From: Mycobacterium sp.
GTDB taxonomy: Bacteria > Actinomycetota > Actinomycetes > Mycobacteriales > Mycobacteriaceae
Assembly: GCA_025965975.1 (NCBI GenBank)
Contig: JAOPVX010000409.1
Span: 1 to 55,196, forward strand
Direction: 5' to 3'
Length of the DNA stretch: 55,196 nucleotides
The notes below the pieces were generated by a model, which saw only the letters and a program-made list of their open reading frames with translations, did no database searches and was not told the DNA's origin. Below are positions 1 to 11,833 of this stretch, one piece after another. Each line of letters starts with the position of its first letter. Positions within the stretch are counted from its first letter, which is position 1. The translations under genes and the position numbers were made by a program.

Positions 1-1805
1 CGAACACGCGGGGTCAGCACCTCGCCTACCGGTTTCTGGACTTCTCGACCGAGCGTGACGGCGTCTACCAGGACCTGACCTGGTCACAGTTCAGCACCCG
101 CAACCGCGCCGTCGGCGCCCGTCTGCAGCAGGTCACCGAACCCGGTGACCGCGTGGCCATCCTTGCGCCGCAGAACCTCGACTACATGGTGGCCTTCTAC
201 GGCGCCCTGTACTCCGGTCGGATCGCGGTGCCGCTGTTCGATCCCGCCGAGCCTGGCCACGTCGGCCGCCTGCACTCGGTGCTCGACGACTGCTCGCCGT
301 CGGCGATCCTGACCACCACGGACTCCGCCGAAGGTGTCCGCAAGTTCTTCCGGAACCGCCCCGCCAGGGAACGTCCGCGCGTGATCGCGGTCGACGCCAT
401 TCCCAACGAGGTCGGCTCCACCTGGGAGACCGTTCCGGTCACCTCCGAGACCATCGCCTACCTGCAGTACACCTCCGGCTCCACCCGTGCCCCGGCCGGC
501 GTGCAGATCACGCACCTCGGCGTGGCCACCAACTTGGTCCAGCTGATCACCGCACTGCAGGTCGAGGAGGGCCAGCGCGGCGTCACCTGGCTGCCGCTGT
601 TCCACGACATGGGCCTGATCACCGCAATGGTGCCGTCCGTCGTCGGGCGGTACATCACGATCATGACGCCGACCGCATTCGTGCGCCGGCCCATCCGATG
701 GATGCGTGAGCTGGCGGTTCACGGCGACGACCGCGGACCGAGCTTCTCGGCCGCACCGAACTTCGCGTTCGAGCACGCCGCGCTGCGTGGCCTGCCGAAG
801 GAGGGCGAGCCGGAGCTCGATCTCTCCAACGTGCTGGCCCTGCTCAACGGCAGCGAGCCGATCTCGACCGCGTCGATGCGCAAGTTCAACGAGGCCTTCG
901 CCCCGTACGGGTTGCCGACTTCGGCGATCAAGCCGTCCTACGGCATGGCCGAGGCGACGCTGTTCGTCTCGACGACCGATATGAAGGAAGAGGCGTTGAC
1001 GATCCACGTGGATCGCGAGGAACTCAACGCCGGCCGCTTCGTCAAGGTCGACGCCGATTCGCCGACGGCCGTCCCGCAGGTGGCGTGCGGCGTCATCTCC
1101 ATAGACCAGTGGGCCACCATCGTGGACACCGAAACCGCCACCGAACTGCCCGACGGTCAGGTCGGTGAGATCTGGCTGCACGGCGGCAACATCGGATCCG
1201 GCTACTGGGGTCGCGACCAGGAGACGCACGACACCTTCCGCAATATCCTCAAGTCGCGGGCCAACCCCTCACACGCCGAGGGCGTGCCCGACGACGGCGT
1301 GTGGATGCGCACCGGCGACTACGGCACCTTCTTCGAAGGCGAGCTCTACGTGACCGGCCGCGTCAAGGACCTTGTCATCGTCGACGGCCGCAACCACTAC
1401 CCGCAGGACCTGGAGTACTCGGCCCAGGAAGCCAGCCGTGCGGTGCGCGCCGGCTACGTCGCCGCGTTCTCGGTGCCCGCCAACGAGCTGCCCGCCGCCG
1501 TGTTCGACAACCCGCACTCGGGGCTGAAGTTCGACAGGGAGGACACCTCCGAGCAGCTGGTGATCGTCGGTGAACGCGCCCCCGGTGCACACAAGACGGA
1601 CATCCAGCCGGTCGCCGACGACATCCGGGCCGCCATCGCAGTGCGCCACGGCGTGACGGCGCGCGACGTGCTCCTGGTGCCGGCCGGCTCGATCCCGCGA
1701 ACCTCCAGCGGCAAGATCGGGCACCGCGCCTGCCGCGCCGCCTACATCGACGGCAGCCTGCGCGGCGGGTACGTCCAGGACGCGTACCCCGACCAGGCGG
1801 AATGA
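1..1805 (+). CDS. fadD32: Long-chain fatty-acyl-AMP ligase FadD32 (5' end outside the window)
   Basis: Activates the long meromycolate chain as an acyl-adenylate and loads it onto the N-terminal ACP of Pks13, in the cytoplasm. The reading frame is open from the first bases of the window (frame of base 3), so the N-terminus is missing; about 600 residues are present. Visible features are the AMP-binding P-loop motif [12 protein letters not shown], the YGMAEATLF adenylate motif, the TGD motif (MRTGDYG), and a C-terminal lysine in SSGKIGHR, the catalytic lysine region of adenylating enzymes. It is followed after 60 bp by pks13 and then accD4, the same order as Rv3801c-Rv3800c-Rv3799c in M. tuberculosis. 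The identification follows from family motifs and from this synteny. Confidence 0.96.
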   Translation, partial: NTRGQHLAYRFLDFSTERDGVYQDLTWSQFSTRNRAVGARLQQVTEPGDRVAILAPQNLDYMVAFYGALYSGRIAVPLFDPAEPGHVGRLHSVLDDCSPSAILTTTDSAEGVRKFFRNRPARERPRVIAVDAIPNEVGSTWETVPVTSETIAYLQYTSGSTRAPAGVQITHLGVATNLVQLITALQVEEGQRGVTWLPLFHDMGLITAMVPSVVGRYITIMTPTAFVRRPIRWMRELAVHGDDRGPSFSAAPNFAFEHAALRGLPKEGEPELDLSNVLALLNGSEPISTASMRKFNEAFAPYGLPTSAIKPSYGMAEATLFVSTTDMKEEALTIHVDREELNAGRFVKVDADSPTAVPQVACGVISIDQWATIVDTETATELPDGQVGEIWLHGGNIGSGYWGRDQETHDTFRNILKSRANPSHAEGVPDDGVWMRTGDYGTFFEGELYVTGRVKDLVIVDGRNHYPQDLEYSAQEASRAVRAGYVAAFSVPANELPAAVFDNPHSGLKFDREDTSEQLVIVGERAPGAHKTDIQPVADDIRAAIAVRHGVTARDVLLVPAGSIPRTSSGKIGHRACRAAYIDGSLRGGYVQDAYPDQAE

Positions 1806-1865
1806 CGATCCGACACGACGCGCTGAAGGGGAGCCGGAGTCCGGCTCACGAGGTGAACGCTGAAC

Positions 1866-4800
1866 ATGTCTGACACAGAAGTGGATTCGCAACCGAACGA
1901 GGAGCAGAAGCCGGGCTTCATGCTGGCGCCCGAGCAGCAACGGCGGGCAGAAGCGCAGCGACCGGGGGATCAGCTCAGCACATCCGGCGCCGCACGCACC
2001 GATATGACGGTCGTGGAGATGCGGACCTGGCTGCGCACCTGGGTGGGCAGCGCGACCGGCCAGTCACCCGACTCCATCGACGAATCCACTCCGATGGTCG
2101 AGCTGGGCCTGTCGTCACGCGACGCCGTGGCGATGGCCGCCGACATCGAGGACCTCACCGGCGTCACCCTGTCGGCCACCGTGGCGTTCCAGCACCCGAC
2201 CATCGAGTCGCTGGCCACCCGCATCGTCGAGGGTGAGCCCGAGATCATCGACGACAGCGACGACGCCGACTGGTCGCGACGCACCGGCAGCTACGCGCCG
2301 ACCGACATCGCGATCGTCGGCCTGGCCACCCGGTTCCCGGGGGACATGAACACCCCCGACGAGATGTGGCAGGCGCTGCTCGAGGGCCGCGACGCCATCA
2401 CCGACCTGCCCGAGGGCCGCTGGTCGGAGTTCATGGATGAGCCGCGGCTGGCCGAGCGCATCGCCCAGGCCCGAACGCGGGGCGGCTACCTGAAAGACAT
2501 CAAGGGCTTCGACGCCGAGTTCTTCGCGCTGTCGAAGATGGAAGCCGACAACATCGATCCGCAGCAGCGGATGGCACTGGAGCTGACCTGGGAGGCGCTG
2601 GAGAGCGCCCGCATCCCGGCGTCCAGCCTGCGTGGCGGCAGCGTCGGCGTGTTCATCGGCAGCTCGACGAACGACTACAGCTACCTGGCGATGATGGATC
2701 CGACGACGGCGCACCCCTATGCCATCACCGGGACGGCCAGCTCGATCATCGCCAACCGGGTGTCCTACTTCTACGACTTCCGCGGCCCGTCGGTCGCCGT
2801 GGACACCGCATGCTCGTCGTCGCTGGTGGCCACCCATCAGGGTGTGCAGGCGCTGCGCAGCGGTGACGCCGACGTGGCGATCGTCGGGGGCGTCAACGCG
2901 CTCGTCACTCCCGCGGTCACACTCGGCTTCGACGAGGTCGGCGGCGTGCTGGCCTCCGACGGCCGGATCAAGTCCTTCTCGTCGGATGCCGACGGTTACG
3001 CCCGCTCGGAGGGCGGCGGCATGCTGGTGCTCAAGCGCGTCGAGGACGCCCGGCGCGACGGCGACCAGATCCTGGCGGTGATCGCCGGCAGCGCCGTCAA
3101 CCACGACGGCCGCTCCAACGGCCTGCTGGCCCCGAACCCCGATGCGCAGGCCGACGTGCTGCGCCGTGCCTACAAGGACGCCGGGATCGACCCGCGCACC
3201 GTGGACTACATCGAGGCGCACGGCACCGGCACCATCCTCGGCGACCCGATCGAGGCAGATGCGCTGGGCCGTGTCGTCGGCAGGGGCCGTCCCGCCGACA
3301 AACCGGCGCTACTGGGTGCGGTGAAATCCAATGTGGGACACCTGGAGTCGGCCGCCGGTGCGGCCAGCCTGGCCAAGATGGCATTGGCGCTGAAGCACGA
3401 CAAGCTGCCGCCGTCGATCAACTACACCGGGCCCAACCCCTACATCGACTTCGAGGCGGCGCGGCTGAAAGTGGCGGATACCGTCACCGACTGGCCCCGC
3501 TACAGCGGTCACGCGATCGCGGGAGTCTCCGGCTTCGGCTTCGGCGGTGCCAACGCGCACCTGGTGCTGCGTGAGGTGCTGCCGTCGGATCTTGTTGAGC
3601 CTGAACCGGAACCAGAAAAGGAAGAGGACAAGCAGGCCGATCCCTCAGCGGCCGACGCCGTCTATGTCGGCGGCGTGCGGATGGACGAGTACGGCGAGTT
3701 CATCGACTACGACCAAGACGAGCCCGAACACGCGGTCGCCTCTGACGAAGAGCCTGAACTGCCGGGCCTGACCGACGAGGCCGAGCGGCTGCTCGTCCTC
3801 GCGCGCGAGGAGCTCGAGTCAGAACAGCTGCCCACTCCTGTGGTCCCGCTGGCTGTTTCGGGCTTTCTGACGTCACGCAAGAAGGCCACCGCGGCCGAGC
3901 TTGCCGACTGGATCGACAGCGAACAGGGCCGCGCTTCGTCGCTGGAGTCGATTGGCCGTTCACTGTCGCGGCGCAACCACGGCCGCTCCCGCGCGGTGGT
4001 GCTGGCCCACGACCACGACGAGGCCGTCAAGGGCCTGCGGGCGCTGGCCGACGGCAAGCAGAACCCGAACGTGTTCACCGCCGACGGGCCCGTCACCAAC
4101 GGACCGGTGTGGGTGCTGGCCGGTTTCGGCGCTCAGCACCGCAAGATGGCCAAGAGCCTGTACCTGCGCAACGAGACGTTCGCCGAGTGGATCAACACGG
4201 TCGACTCGCTGGTTCAGGACGAGCTGGGTTACTCGGTACTCGAGCTGATCCTTGACGACTCGGTTGACTACGGCATCGAGACCACGCAGACGGTGATCTT
4301 CGCGATCCAGATCGCGCTCGGTGAGTTACTCAAGGCGCATGGCGCCAAACCCGGTGCGGTGGTGGGTCAGTCACTCGGCGAGGCCGCTGCGGCGTACTTT
4401 GCGGGTGGCCTGTCGCTGGCCGACGCCACTCGCACTATCTGCTCGCGCGCCCACTTGATGGGCGAGGGCGAGGCCATGCTGTTCGGCGAGTACATCCGGC
4501 TGATGGCGCTGGTCGAGTACTCCGCCGACGAGATCGAGACCGTGTTCTCCGACTTCAAAGACCTCGAGGTGTGCGTATACGCCGCGCCGACCCAGACGGT
4601 CATCGGCGGCCCGCCGGAGCAGGTCGACGCGATCATCGCCCGCGCCGAGTCGGAGGGCAAGTTCGCCCGCAAGTTCCAGACCAAGGGTGCCAGCCATACC
4701 TCACAGATGGACCCGCTGCTCGGTGAACTGGCGGCAGAACTGCAGGGCATCGAAGCGCGTCCGCTGACTACGGGCTACTTCTCGACGGTGCACGAGGGCC

Positions 4801-7256
4801 GCCACATCAGGCCGGGCGGCGAGCCGATCCACGATGTGGAGTACTGGAAGAAGGGGCTCCGCCAAAGCGTCCACTTCACCCAGGGCGTTCGCAACGCCGT
4901 CGACAACGGGCACACCACTTTCCTTGAGCTGGCACCCAATCCGGTGGCGCTCATGCAGGTGGGCCTGACCACGGCCGCCGCTGGGCTACACGACGCCCAG
5001 CTGATCGCAACGCTTGCGCGCAAGCAGGACGAGGTCGACTCGATGACGTCGACCATGGCGCAGCTGTTCGTGCACGGTCACGATCTGGACTTCCGCACCC
5101 TGTTTGGTCGCGGTGATTACGCGAACATCCCGCCGACTCGCTTCCGCCGCAAGCCGCACTGGCTGGACGCGAAATTCACCGGCGACAGCTCGGTGATGAT
5201 GCCGGGCAACCACGTCGCCACTCCGGATGGCCGCCACCTATGGGAGTACGCCCCGAAGGGCGAGGCCGATCTTGGAGCGCTGGTGAAAACCGCTGCGGTG
5301 CAGGTTGTTCCGGACGCGAAGTTGACGGCGTTCGAGCAGCGCGCGGTGCCAGGCGAGGGCGCGCGGCTGGTGACGACGCTGACGCGGCACCCCGGCGGGG
5401 CGACGGTGCAGGTGCACGCCCGCATCGACGATTCCTTCACATTGGTGTACGACGCGGTCGTGAGCCGCGGTGGTACAGCCACCGCACTGCCGACCGCCGT
5501 CGCGACCGGAGCCGCCGTCGCGGCGCCTGCGGTAGCCGACGTCCCTGTCGCCGAGGTACCCACCGACGATGCAGAGATCCTGAGCGACAACCTGACCCAG
5601 GGCGCCAATCTCGGCGCCGGCTTTAAGAAGTGGTCGCCGGATTCGGGTGAGACGGTGCACGACCGGCTCGCAGCGATCGTCGGCGGCGCGATGGGTTACG
5701 AGCCCGAGGACCTGCCGTGGGAGGTGCCGCTGATCGAGCTGGGCCTTGACTCGTTGATGGCGGTGCGGATCAAGAACCGCGCCGAGTACGACTTCGACCT
5801 CCCGCCGATTCAACTGACCGCAGTGCGGGACGCGAACCTGTACGCGGTCGAGAAGCTCATCGAGTACGCGATCGAACACCGCGACGAGGTCGAGCAGCTG
5901 CGCGAGCATCAGCAGACGCTGACGCCAGAGGAGATCGCGGCCGAGCAGGCCGCGATGATGGCAGGCACGGCACCGACCGTGACGGACGCACAGGCCGAGC
6001 CGGAAGCAGCTGCGCCGGTGGATATCCCGCCGCCACCGACGGACCCGAGTGGCCCGGGCATCCCGCCGCCGCCGATCGACCCGTCGGGCCCGGCTCCCAC
6101 CCAGTCGCCTGCTGCCATGGCTGCCAAGATGCTGACGCAGGAGGCCGTGACCGATGCGCTGGGCGCCGACGTGCCGCCCCGCGAAGCCGCGGAGCGCGTG
6201 ACGTTCGCGACGTGGGCAATCGTCACCGGCAAGTCGCCCGGCGGCATCTTCAACGCGCTGCCCGCGCTCGATGACGGGACCGCCGAGAAGATGGCGCAGC
6301 GTCTTTCGGAACGCGTCGATGGCACCGTCACCGCCGAGGACGTCAAGCACGCCACGACCATCGAAGCGCTGGCGACCGTCGTGCGCGAGCACCTTGAGGC
6401 CGGCGAGATCGACGGATTCGTACGGACACTGCGAGCGCCGAGACAAGACCAAGCGGGCTCCTCGAAAATTCCCGTGTTCGTGTTCCACCCGGCGGGTGGC
6501 TCCACCGTGGTGTACGAGCCACTGCTCAACCGGCTGCCACCGGACACCCCGATGTACGGCATCGAGCGGGTCGAGGGCTCCATTCAGGAGCGCGCCGCCG
6601 AGTATGTGCCGAAGCTGCTGGAGATGGGCGGCAACGGGCCGTTCATCCTGGCGGGGTGGTCGCTGGGCGGCGTGCTCGCCTACGCCTGCGCGATCGGGCT
6701 GAAGCGTGCAGGCGCCGATGTGCGGTTCGTCGGGCTGATCGACGCGGTGCGCGCCGGGGAAGAGGTTCCGCAGACGAAGGAGGAGACCCGCGCCCGCTGG
6801 GACCGCTACGCCCGCTTCGCCGAGCGGACGTTCAACGTCGAGGTCCCGCCGATCCCGTACGAGCAGCTCGAGAACCTCGATGACGAGGGCCAGGTGCAGT
6901 TCGTGCTGGACGCGGTAAGCCAGAGCGGTGTGTCCATTCCCGGCGGAATCGTCGAGCACCAGCGCACGTCCTACCTCGACAACCGGGTCATCGACACCGC
7001 GAAGATCGAGTCATACGACGGACACGTGACGCTCTACATGGCCGACCGCTACCACGACGACGCGATCTTCTTCGAGCCGCGCTACGCCATCCGCAAACCC
7101 GACGGCGGCTGGGGCGAATTCGTCTCCGAACTGGAGGTCGTGCCCATCGGGGGCGAGCACATCCAGGCGATCGACGAGCCGTACATTGCGAAGGTCGGCG
7201 CCCACATGAGCGAGGCGATCGATCGCATCGAAGCCGAGGAGAAGCAGGCCAAGTGA
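1866..7256 (+). CDS. pks13: Polyketide synthase Pks13, mycolic acid condensase
   Basis: Performs the final Claisen-type condensation joining the meromycoloyl chain to a carboxylated C24-C26 chain. 1796 residues with the expected order: N-terminal ACP (phosphopantetheine Ser84 in LGLSSRDAV), ketosynthase (Cys316 in DTACSSSL), acyltransferase (Ser836 in GQSLGEA), second ACP (Ser1296 in LGLDSLMAV), and thioesterase (Ser1599 in AGWSLGG), which also transfers the product to trehalose in the known enzyme. Compared with the M. tuberculosis protein as recalled, it has about 29 extra N-terminal residues and a proline-rich ACP-to-TE linker with an imperfect repeat ([12 protein letters not shown], then [12 protein letters not shown], around 6025-6095). 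A GAGGTGA ribosome-binding sequence lies upstream of the ATG. The stop overlaps the accD4 GTG by 4 nt, indicating translational coupling. Confidence 0.98.
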   Translation: MSDTEVDSQPNEEQKPGFMLAPEQQRRAEAQRPGDQLSTSGAARTDMTVVEMRTWLRTWVGSATGQSPDSIDESTPMVELGLSSRDAVAMAADIEDLTGVTLSATVAFQHPTIESLATRIVEGEPEIIDDSDDADWSRRTGSYAPTDIAIVGLATRFPGDMNTPDEMWQALLEGRDAITDLPEGRWSEFMDEPRLAERIAQARTRGGYLKDIKGFDAEFFALSKMEADNIDPQQRMALELTWEALESARIPASSLRGGSVGVFIGSSTNDYSYLAMMDPTTAHPYAITGTASSIIANRVSYFYDFRGPSVAVDTACSSSLVATHQGVQALRSGDADVAIVGGVNALVTPAVTLGFDEVGGVLASDGRIKSFSSDADGYARSEGGGMLVLKRVEDARRDGDQILAVIAGSAVNHDGRSNGLLAPNPDAQADVLRRAYKDAGIDPRTVDYIEAHGTGTILGDPIEADALGRVVGRGRPADKPALLGAVKSNVGHLESAAGAASLAKMALALKHDKLPPSINYTGPNPYIDFEAARLKVADTVTDWPRYSGHAIAGVSGFGFGGANAHLVLREVLPSDLVEPEPEPEKEEDKQADPSAADAVYVGGVRMDEYGEFIDYDQDEPEHAVASDEEPELPGLTDEAERLLVLAREELESEQLPTPVVPLAVSGFLTSRKKATAAELADWIDSEQGRASSLESIGRSLSRRNHGRSRAVVLAHDHDEAVKGLRALADGKQNPNVFTADGPVTNGPVWVLAGFGAQHRKMAKSLYLRNETFAEWINTVDSLVQDELGYSVLELILDDSVDYGIETTQTVIFAIQIALGELLKAHGAKPGAVVGQSLGEAAAAYFAGGLSLADATRTICSRAHLMGEGEAMLFGEYIRLMALVEYSADEIETVFSDFKDLEVCVYAAPTQTVIGGPPEQVDAIIARAESEGKFARKFQTKGASHTSQMDPLLGELAAELQGIEARPLTTGYFSTVHEGRHIRPGGEPIHDVEYWKKGLRQSVHFTQGVRNAVDNGHTTFLELAPNPVALMQVGLTTAAAGLHDAQLIATLARKQDEVDSMTSTMAQLFVHGHDLDFRTLFGRGDYANIPPTRFRRKPHWLDAKFTGDSSVMMPGNHVATPDGRHLWEYAPKGEADLGALVKTAAVQVVPDAKLTAFEQRAVPGEGARLVTTLTRHPGGATVQVHARIDDSFTLVYDAVVSRGGTATALPTAVATGAAVAAPAVADVPVAEVPTDDAEILSDNLTQGANLGAGFKKWSPDSGETVHDRLAAIVGGAMGYEPEDLPWEVPLIELGLDSLMAVRIKNRAEYDFDLPPIQLTAVRDANLYAVEKLIEYAIEHRDEVEQLREHQQTLTPEEIAAEQAAMMAGTAPTVTDAQAEPEAAAPVDIPPPPTDPSGPGIPPPPIDPSGPAPTQSPAAMAAKMLTQEAVTDALGADVPPREAAERVTFATWAIVTGKSPGGIFNALPALDDGTAEKMAQRLSERVDGTVTAEDVKHATTIEALATVVREHLEAGEIDGFVRTLRAPRQDQAGSSKIPVFVFHPAGGSTVVYEPLLNRLPPDTPMYGIERVEGSIQERAAEYVPKLLEMGGNGPFILAGWSLGGVLAYACAIGLKRAGADVRFVGLIDAVRAGEEVPQTKEETRARWDRYARFAERTFNVEVPPIPYEQLENLDDEGQVQFVLDAVSQSGVSIPGGIVEHQRTSYLDNRVIDTAKIESYDGHVTLYMADRYHDDAIFFEPRYAIRKPDGGWGEFVSELEVVPIGGEHIQAIDEPYIAKVGAHMSEAIDRIEAEEKQAK

Positions 7257-8827
7257 CCGCAGGATCCTCTCCCGCCCACCACCCGACCACTACCGCTGAA
7301 AAGCTGGCCGAACTCCGCGAGCAGCTCGAGCTGGCCAAGGAGCCCGGCGGTGAGAAGGCCGTCGCCAAGCGGGAGAAGAAGGGCATCCCAAGCGCCCGCG
7401 CACGCATCAATGCGCTGGTCGACCCTGGCAGCTTCCTGGAGATCGGCGCGCTGTGCAAAACGCCGGGCGATCCCGACGCGCTGTTCGGCGACGGCGTGGT
7501 CACCGGGCACGGCACCATCAACGGCAGGCCGGTCGGTGTCTTCAGCCACGATCAGACGGTGTTCCAGGGCTCGGTCGGCGAGATGTTCGGCCGCAAGGTC
7601 GCCCGCCTGATGGAGTGGGTGGCGATGGTCGGCTGCCCGATCATCGGAATCAACGACTCGGCCGGGGCCCGGATCCAGGACGCGGTGACCTCGCTCGCGT
7701 GGTACGCCGAACTTGGCCGCCGCCACGAGCTGCTGCGCGGCCTGGTCCCGGAGGTCTCCATCATCCTCGGCAAATGCGCTGGCGGAGCTGTGTATTCGCC
7801 GATCCAGACCGACCTGGTGGTGGCGGTGCGCGACCAGGGCTATATGTTCGTCACCGGCCCCGATGTCATCAAGGACGTCACGGGTGAGGATGTCAGCCTC
7901 GACGAGCTCGGTGGCGCCGACGCGCAGGCCAGCTTCGGCAACATCCACCAGGTGGTCGAGGACGAGGCAGCGGCGTTCGCCTATGCCCGCGACTACTTGA
8001 GCTTTTTGCCGCCCAACACATTTGAGGACGCGCCGATCGTCAACCCCGGCCTGGAACCGGAGATCACCCCGCACGACTACGAACTCGATTCGATCGTTCC
8101 GGACAGCGACAACATGGCCTATGACATGCACGAGATCCTGCTGCGGATGTTCGACGATGGCGACGTCTTCGATGTGGCCCAACAGCAGGGGCAGGCGATG
8201 ATTACCGCCTTCGCGCGCGTCGACGGGCGGCCGGTCGGCGTGCTTGCGAACCAGCCGATGCACTTGTCGGGTGCGATCGACAACGCGGCGTCCGACAAGG
8301 CGGCACGGTTCATCAGGTTCTGCGACTCCTACAACCTCCCACTGGTTTTCGTGGTCGACACCCCGGGGTTCATGCCAGGCGTCGAGCAGGAGAAGGGCGG
8401 AATAATCAAGCGCGGCGGCCGGTTCCTCAACGCCGTTGTCGAGGCCGACGTGCCGAAGGTGACGATCACCATCCGCAAGTCCTACGGCGGTGCGTACGCG
8501 GTGATGGGCTCCAAGCAGCTGTCCGCCGACCTGAACTTCGCCTGGCCGACCGCGCGGATCGCAGTGATCGGCGCAGAAGGTGCGGCCCAGCTGCTGGTGA
8601 AGCGGTTCCCGGATCCCACCGCGCCGGAGGTGCAGAAGATCCGCGCCGACTTCATCGAGGGCTACAACCTCAACATGGCGACCCCGTGGATCGCCGCCGA
8701 GCGCGGCTTCATCGACGCGGTGATCCAGCCGCACGAAACACGGCTGTTGCTGCGCAAGTCCATGCGGTTGCTGCGCGACAAGCAGATCGCGCGGGTGCAG
8801 CGCAAGCACGGCCTCACCCCGATCTAA
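7253..8827 (+). CDS. accD4: Acyl-CoA carboxylase carboxyltransferase subunit AccD4
   Basis: Carboxyltransferase (beta) subunit that, with a biotinylated AccA3 subunit encoded elsewhere, carboxylates the C24-C26 acyl-CoA used by Pks13 as extender. 524 residues, close to the known length of AccD4. Typical carboxyltransferase sequences are present, including [12 protein letters not shown] in the N-terminal half and the oxyanion-hole regions [10 protein letters not shown] and [14 protein letters not shown]. The GTG start overlaps the pks13 stop (GTGA). The position third in fadD32-pks13-accD4 matches the conserved mycolate operon and separates it from other AccD paralogues. Confidence 0.96.
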   Translation: MTAGSSPAHHPTTTAEKLAELREQLELAKEPGGEKAVAKREKKGIPSARARINALVDPGSFLEIGALCKTPGDPDALFGDGVVTGHGTINGRPVGVFSHDQTVFQGSVGEMFGRKVARLMEWVAMVGCPIIGINDSAGARIQDAVTSLAWYAELGRRHELLRGLVPEVSIILGKCAGGAVYSPIQTDLVVAVRDQGYMFVTGPDVIKDVTGEDVSLDELGGADAQASFGNIHQVVEDEAAAFAYARDYLSFLPPNTFEDAPIVNPGLEPEITPHDYELDSIVPDSDNMAYDMHEILLRMFDDGDVFDVAQQQGQAMITAFARVDGRPVGVLANQPMHLSGAIDNAASDKAARFIRFCDSYNLPLVFVVDTPGFMPGVEQEKGGIIKRGGRFLNAVVEADVPKVTITIRKSYGGAYAVMGSKQLSADLNFAWPTARIAVIGAEGAAQLLVKRFPDPTAPEVQKIRADFIEGYNLNMATPWIAAERGFIDAVIQPHETRLLLRKSMRLLRDKQIARVQRKHGLTPI

Positions 8828-8867
8828 ATCCCGCTCAGGCTTCAATCAGGCGAGGGTAAGGACCAGC

Positions 8868-9476
8868 ATGAGGAAGATCAGCGCGGGCATGTTCGTCGCC
8901 CTCGACGGGGTTGTGGAGGCGCCCGACCAGTGGCACTTCCCGTACTTCAACGACGAGATGGGTCAGGCGGTCGACGCGCAGCTCGGAGCCGCCGACACGA
9001 TACTGCTCGGCCGCAAGACGTATGACAGCTTCGCGGGGGCGTGGCCGGATCGGGAGGCCGAAGGCGGGGAGGACGCCGACTTCGCCAAGAAGCTCGGCGA
9101 CGCCCGCAAGATCGTCGTGTCGAACCAGAACCTCGACTTCACCTGGCGAAACTCGGAGCAGCTCAAGGGTGACCTGGTCGACGCGGTCACCGCACTGAAG
9201 CGCGAGCCCGGCGGCGACATCGGGATGAGCGGGTCGGTGTCGGTGGTGCGCCAGCTGCTGTCCGCGGGCCTGTGCGACGAGTTGCACCTGCTGCTGCACC
9301 CGATTGCGGTCCGCAAGGGAATGCGGCTGTTCGACGACGGCGAGACCATTCCGCTGAAGCTGCTGTCCTCGCGGGCGTTCGAGACCGGCGTGCTCCATCT
9401 GGTCTATACACGAGACGACTCTGTCCGCACCGGAGGCTACGAGCAGGCCAAGGCGCATCTGCCGCAGGATTCCTGA
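8868..9476 (+). CDS. Dihydrofolate reductase / RibD C-terminal domain family protein
   Basis: 202 residues. The start MRKISAGMFVALDGVVEAP and the later ILLGRKTYDSFA and GDIGMSGSVSVVRQLL segments are typical of the RibD C-terminal / DHFR-like fold, an NADPH-binding reductase fold. Many actinobacterial members of this group have no known substrate, and this one has no riboflavin or folate genes nearby, so a specific reaction cannot be assigned. An AAGGA ribosome-binding sequence precedes the ATG. It lies 40 bp after accD4 on the same strand and could be read through from that operon. A second, distinct member of the family lies at 46430. Confidence 0.85.
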   Translation: MRKISAGMFVALDGVVEAPDQWHFPYFNDEMGQAVDAQLGAADTILLGRKTYDSFAGAWPDREAEGGEDADFAKKLGDARKIVVSNQNLDFTWRNSEQLKGDLVDAVTALKREPGGDIGMSGSVSVVRQLLSAGLCDELHLLLHPIAVRKGMRLFDDGETIPLKLLSSRAFETGVLHLVYTRDDSVRTGGYEQAKAHLPQDS

Positions 9477-9510
9477 CTCTGCAGTGCTAGGGCAGGGCTC
9501 GTAGCCGAAC

Positions 9511-9525
9511 TATAGGATGCGCCCA
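9511..9525 (+). promoter_or_regulatory. Putative -10 element for a leaderless kinase transcript
   Basis: TATAGGAT at 9511-9518 contains the TANNNT hexamer TAGGAT (9513-9518), which ends 6 nt before the ATG at 9525. This is the geometry expected when transcription starts at or next to the start codon. No Shine-Dalgarno sequence is visible. Confidence 0.45.
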
Positions 9526-10904
9526 TGCCGCTAGCGGACGGCCAGGTGATCGCCGGGTACACCATCCTGCGATCTCTGGGTGCTGGTGGGATGGGTGAGG
9601 TCTACCTGGCCCAGCATCCCCGCCTGCCGCGACGCGACGCGCTCAAGGTGCTGTCGGCGCCGGTGTGTGCCGAAAGCGAATACAGGCAACGGTTCAACCG
9701 GGAAGCCGACATCGTGGCCACGCTGTGGCACCCGCACATCGTCGAGGTACATGACCGCGGCGACTTCGAGGGCCAGCTGTGGATTGCGATGGATTACGTC
9801 GAAGGCAACGACGCCGCCAGGCTGCTCGCTGAGAGCTATCCCGACGGCATGCCTCCCTACGAGGTTATCCGCATCGTGACGGCCATCGGCGAAGCGCTCG
9901 ATTACGCACATCAACGCGGCCTGATGCACCGCGACGTCAAACCCGCGAACATCCTGCTCGCCAACACCGGCACCGAGGACGAACGCATCATGCTGGCCGA
10001 CTTCGGTATTGCGCGGAAAAGCGGTGAAGCGAGCACGTTGACGGGAACGAACATGACCATCGGCACCGTCGCATACGCCGCGCCCGAACAGCTCAAGGGT
10101 GAGGAGATCGACGGGCGCGCCGACCAGTACGCCCTGGCCGCGACGGCATTTCAGCTGCTGACGGGATCACCCCCGTTTAAGAATTCCAACCCCGCAGTGG
10201 TCATCAGCCAGCACCTGACGTCCGATCCACCGAAGATCGGCGCGCTACGCCCCGAATTGTCCGGACTGGGGCCGGTTTTCGACAAGGCGCTCGCGAAGGA
10301 CCGCGAGGATCGCTACGACCGGTGCATCGACTTCGCCCGTGCGCTCGCCCACCGGATCGGGACGCCAGGGGCGGACGTCGACGTCGGCGCAACCATGTTG
10401 GCGCCCGCTGCCACCGGCCCGCGACACGCCAAGGCGGAGGCAAAGCCGAGGCGGCGCATGGTCGTTGTCACGGTCACGTTGGCCGTGATCGCGGTGGCCG
10501 CCATCGCCTTCGTGCTGTTCGACCGCACCCGCGGTCACCAGGCCGAGGCCAAACCGCGCCAGTCATCCGCGCCGACCGCGTCGTCGGCCCCGGCGTCGCA
10601 GGGAACGGTCGCCCTGCCGGTGGTTGTCGTCGGCGCGAACTGCGCAACGCTTGGCGCCGCAGGCATCACCGCAGCCGGCGCACCGGCGTACTGCGCGCAC
10701 CTGTCGACGACCAACGCCACGATCTGGTCGGTGTACCCTGGCGAAATCTCCAGTCCGACAATCACACCAGGGCCCAACGATCAGCTGTATCCATCGCAGA
10801 CGGAGTCACCGGTTCTGGTGTGCATGGAGCAGACCGGCCAGAGCAGGTTGAACTGCCATGACGACATCCTGCAGGGCAACGCGCCGGCCACGCCGTCGCC
10901 GTAG
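9525..10904 (+). CDS. Transmembrane serine/threonine protein kinase (PknB-type fold)
   Basis: 459 residues. The cytoplasmic kinase domain (about 1-285) shows the glycine loop LGAGGMGEVY (18-27), Lys41, HRDVKPAN (135-142, catalytic Asp137), DFG (159-161), a Thr-rich activation loop and APE (186-188). A juxtamembrane Lys/Arg-rich segment precedes a single membrane helix at about 312-334. The external domain of about 125 residues has four cysteines, possibly two disulfides, and matches no sensor domain (PASTA, NHL) that I recognise. It points towards embB, ending convergently with the metallo-hydrolase gene. In M. tuberculosis the PknH-EmbR pair controls embCAB, so a role in envelope regulation is plausible, but that is inference from position only. 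Confidence 0.93.
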   Translation: MPLADGQVIAGYTILRSLGAGGMGEVYLAQHPRLPRRDALKVLSAPVCAESEYRQRFNREADIVATLWHPHIVEVHDRGDFEGQLWIAMDYVEGNDAARLLAESYPDGMPPYEVIRIVTAIGEALDYAHQRGLMHRDVKPANILLANTGTEDERIMLADFGIARKSGEASTLTGTNMTIGTVAYAAPEQLKGEEIDGRADQYALAATAFQLLTGSPPFKNSNPAVVISQHLTSDPPKIGALRPELSGLGPVFDKALAKDREDRYDRCIDFARALAHRIGTPGADVDVGATMLAPAATGPRHAKAEAKPRRRMVVVTVTLAVIAVAAIAFVLFDRTRGHQAEAKPRQSSAPTASSAPASQGTVALPVVVVGANCATLGAAGITAAGAPAYCAHLSTTNATIWSVYPGEISSPTITPGPNDQLYPSQTESPVLVCMEQTGQSRLNCHDDILQGNAPATPSP

Positions 10905-10921
10905 ACCGCGTTGCCCGCCCC

Positions 10922-11833
10922 TCACAGAAGCGGCAGCTCCAGCCAGTCGTCGACCATGAACGCGTCCCCGCGCGCGACCACCGTCGTACCGCCATGCCCG
11001 GGATAGTGCGCGGGGATCACCGCCGCGCGCTGCCGTGACGCCTCGGTCAGCACTCGCTTGCGTGTCACCGCGGCGGCCGCGAAGTCTTCGTCGAATGCGC
11101 ACGGATCCATCGGCCGGCGCAGCTGCACAGGGCAGTGCGTGAGATCGCCGACGAACACGGCGGGCTTACCCGCGTCCAGCCACAGCACCGATGATCCCGG
11201 TGTGTGCCCTTGGGCCGGCCGCAGCCGCAGCGACTCACTGATCTGATAGTCGTCGGCCCATAGCTCAATCTGTGCTTCGACAGGAAGAATGCTGTCCTCG
11301 AACACGACTAGGGCTCCCGCCCGTCGTGCCGCGTCCGCCTCGGTAGGCGGCGGCGGTCGCTGATCAGCATTCTCGGGGTGGAAGTATCGGTAATCGGGTT
11401 CCGGCATCAGATAGCGGGCATTGGGAAACGTCGGGACCCATGCGATGTCCTGCCGCATGGTGTTCCAGCCGACGTGGTCGGAGTGGATATGGGTGTTGAC
11501 GACGACGTCGACGGCCGCGGGGTCGACTCCGACGCGTTGTAACGCCCCGAGGAAATCGGTGTTCAGATGGTCGAATGGCGGCATCGCCGGGCGGTCGCGA
11601 TCGTTACCGACGCCGGTGTCCACCAACACCGTCAGGCCGTCGATCTCGATCACCCACGTCTGTAACGCAATTCGCCAGCCATCGGCATTCCAGAACGTCG
11701 GCGCGAATTCGCCGGCGGCGTCATCCCACGCCTCGGAAGGGGTCTGCGGAAACAACGCCACCGATAGCCCGTCGACCTGCGACTCGACGAGGCGAGCCAC
11801 GCTGGCGCTTCCCATCAGGATCCGGTCAGCCAT
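10922..11833 (-). CDS. Metallo-beta-lactamase-fold hydrolase
   Basis: 303 residues with the zinc-binding motif HIHSDH (His115, His117, Asp119, His120), a VDTGVG strand before it, and further conserved His and Asp residues (FVGDLTHCP; a late PAHYPGHGG). The layout is that of the N-acyl-homoserine-lactonase/AttM-like branch of the fold, but the substrate is unknown. Its ATG abuts the embB stop codon with no gap, so it is almost certainly the last gene of the emb transcript. Whether it acts on cell-wall intermediates cannot be told from sequence. Confidence 0.88.
   Translation of the reverse strand: MADRILMGSASVARLVESQVDGLSVALFPQTPSEAWDDAAGEFAPTFWNADGWRIALQTWVIEIDGLTVLVDTGVGNDRDRPAMPPFDHLNTDFLGALQRVGVDPAAVDVVVNTHIHSDHVGWNTMRQDIAWVPTFPNARYLMPEPDYRYFHPENADQRPPPPTEADAARRAGALVVFEDSILPVEAQIELWADDYQISESLRLRPAQGHTPGSSVLWLDAGKPAVFVGDLTHCPVQLRRPMDPCAFDEDFAAAAVTRKRVLTEASRQRAAVIPAHYPGHGGTTVVARGDAFMVDDWLELPLL

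Noticed and set aside
5238-8845. Long minus-strand frames (573 and 587 residues) under pks13 and accD4
   Set aside because: They oppose clearly conserved enzymes and show no family features.
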